DNA of 64,000 bases from Microglena sp. YARC (taxonomy: Eukaryota; Chlorophyta; Chlorophyceae; Chlamydomonadales; Chlamydomonadaceae). The notes beneath the pieces are model-generated. The model was not told where the DNA came from. It worked only from the letters and a program-made list of their open reading frames with translations, and made no database searches. Shown here in pieces: positions 63,903 through 64,000 of this stretch (positions are counted from its first letter, which is position 1; every line of letters begins with the position of its first letter). The translations under genes were made by a program, and so were the position numbers. The stretch spans positions 23,403,597 through 23,467,596 of the forward strand of contig CM039464.1 of NCBI GenBank assembly GCA_022414725.1, given 5' to 3'.

Positions 63903-64000
63903 CTCTTGGATAGCATAGACCTATGCATTTGCACCTGTATGGATAGCATAGACCTATGCATTTGCACCTGTATGGATAGCATAGCGTAGACCTATGCATT
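63903..64000. repeat. 33-bp tandem repeat entering the right edge
   Basis: Three copies of GGATAGCATAGACCTATGCA then TTTGCACCTGTAT, the last with a GCGTA insertion. The array continues beyond the window. TGCATAGGTCTATG is self-complementary in part. Confidence 0.92.

Overview
Nuclear DNA of a eukaryote, very rich in repeats. The evidence is short exons with GT-AG borders, an LTR retrotransposon, a LINE 3' end, tRNA-derived SINEs, several MITE families and many mini- and microsatellites. There is no operon structure, and no prokaryotic, CRISPR or rRNA signal. The TTTAGGG-type interstitial telomere motif, the plant-type Cys glutathione peroxidase modules and the repeat style suggest a green alga (chlorophyte/prasinophyte). 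That placement is inference only.

Layout. 1-11940: one 38-bp satellite array that runs off the left edge. 11941-17065: microsatellites, a CAA-rich array of exon-like units, and a plus-strand terminal exon ending in a WD40-like strand. 17067-20165: a minus-strand ankyrin-repeat locus, apparently dead, containing a 42-bp array, a 5'-truncated LINE and a SINE. 20166-25805: an element graveyard with three PIF/Harbinger-like MITEs joined end to end at single TAA triplets, a fourth MITE, and a hAT-type MITE with an internal minisatellite. 25811-30470: a complete but non-autonomous Copia-type LTR element with identical 5-bp target duplications. About 31281-46987: fragments of one or more minus-strand genes. 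These are a 4.4-kb exon of eight unrelated tandem-repeat blocks, a Q/G, acidic and SR-rich exon, a Cys-rich SAND/TDBD-like exon, and two small well-bordered exons. Among them lie SINEs, a foldback element with a telomere-like core, and intronic minisatellites. 48.6-63.7 kb: a plus-strand region of successive arrays of short exon-like units leading into a gene with three glutathione peroxidase modules, followed by a decaying series of copies of its 3' end.

The recurring theme is local tandem amplification of units that carry one short exon plus flanking intron, with splice-like borders kept. It appears at about ten separate places on both strands. The arrays at 54.7-58.0 kb probably feed N-terminal Val/Pro/Ser-rich linker exons into the peroxidase gene. 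Module 1 splices in phase to module 2, so the product would be a poly-peroxidase with Thr/Pro/Ala linkers. Most long open frames inside repeats are frame shadows and are not listed. Exon borders are read by eye; no transcript evidence was available.
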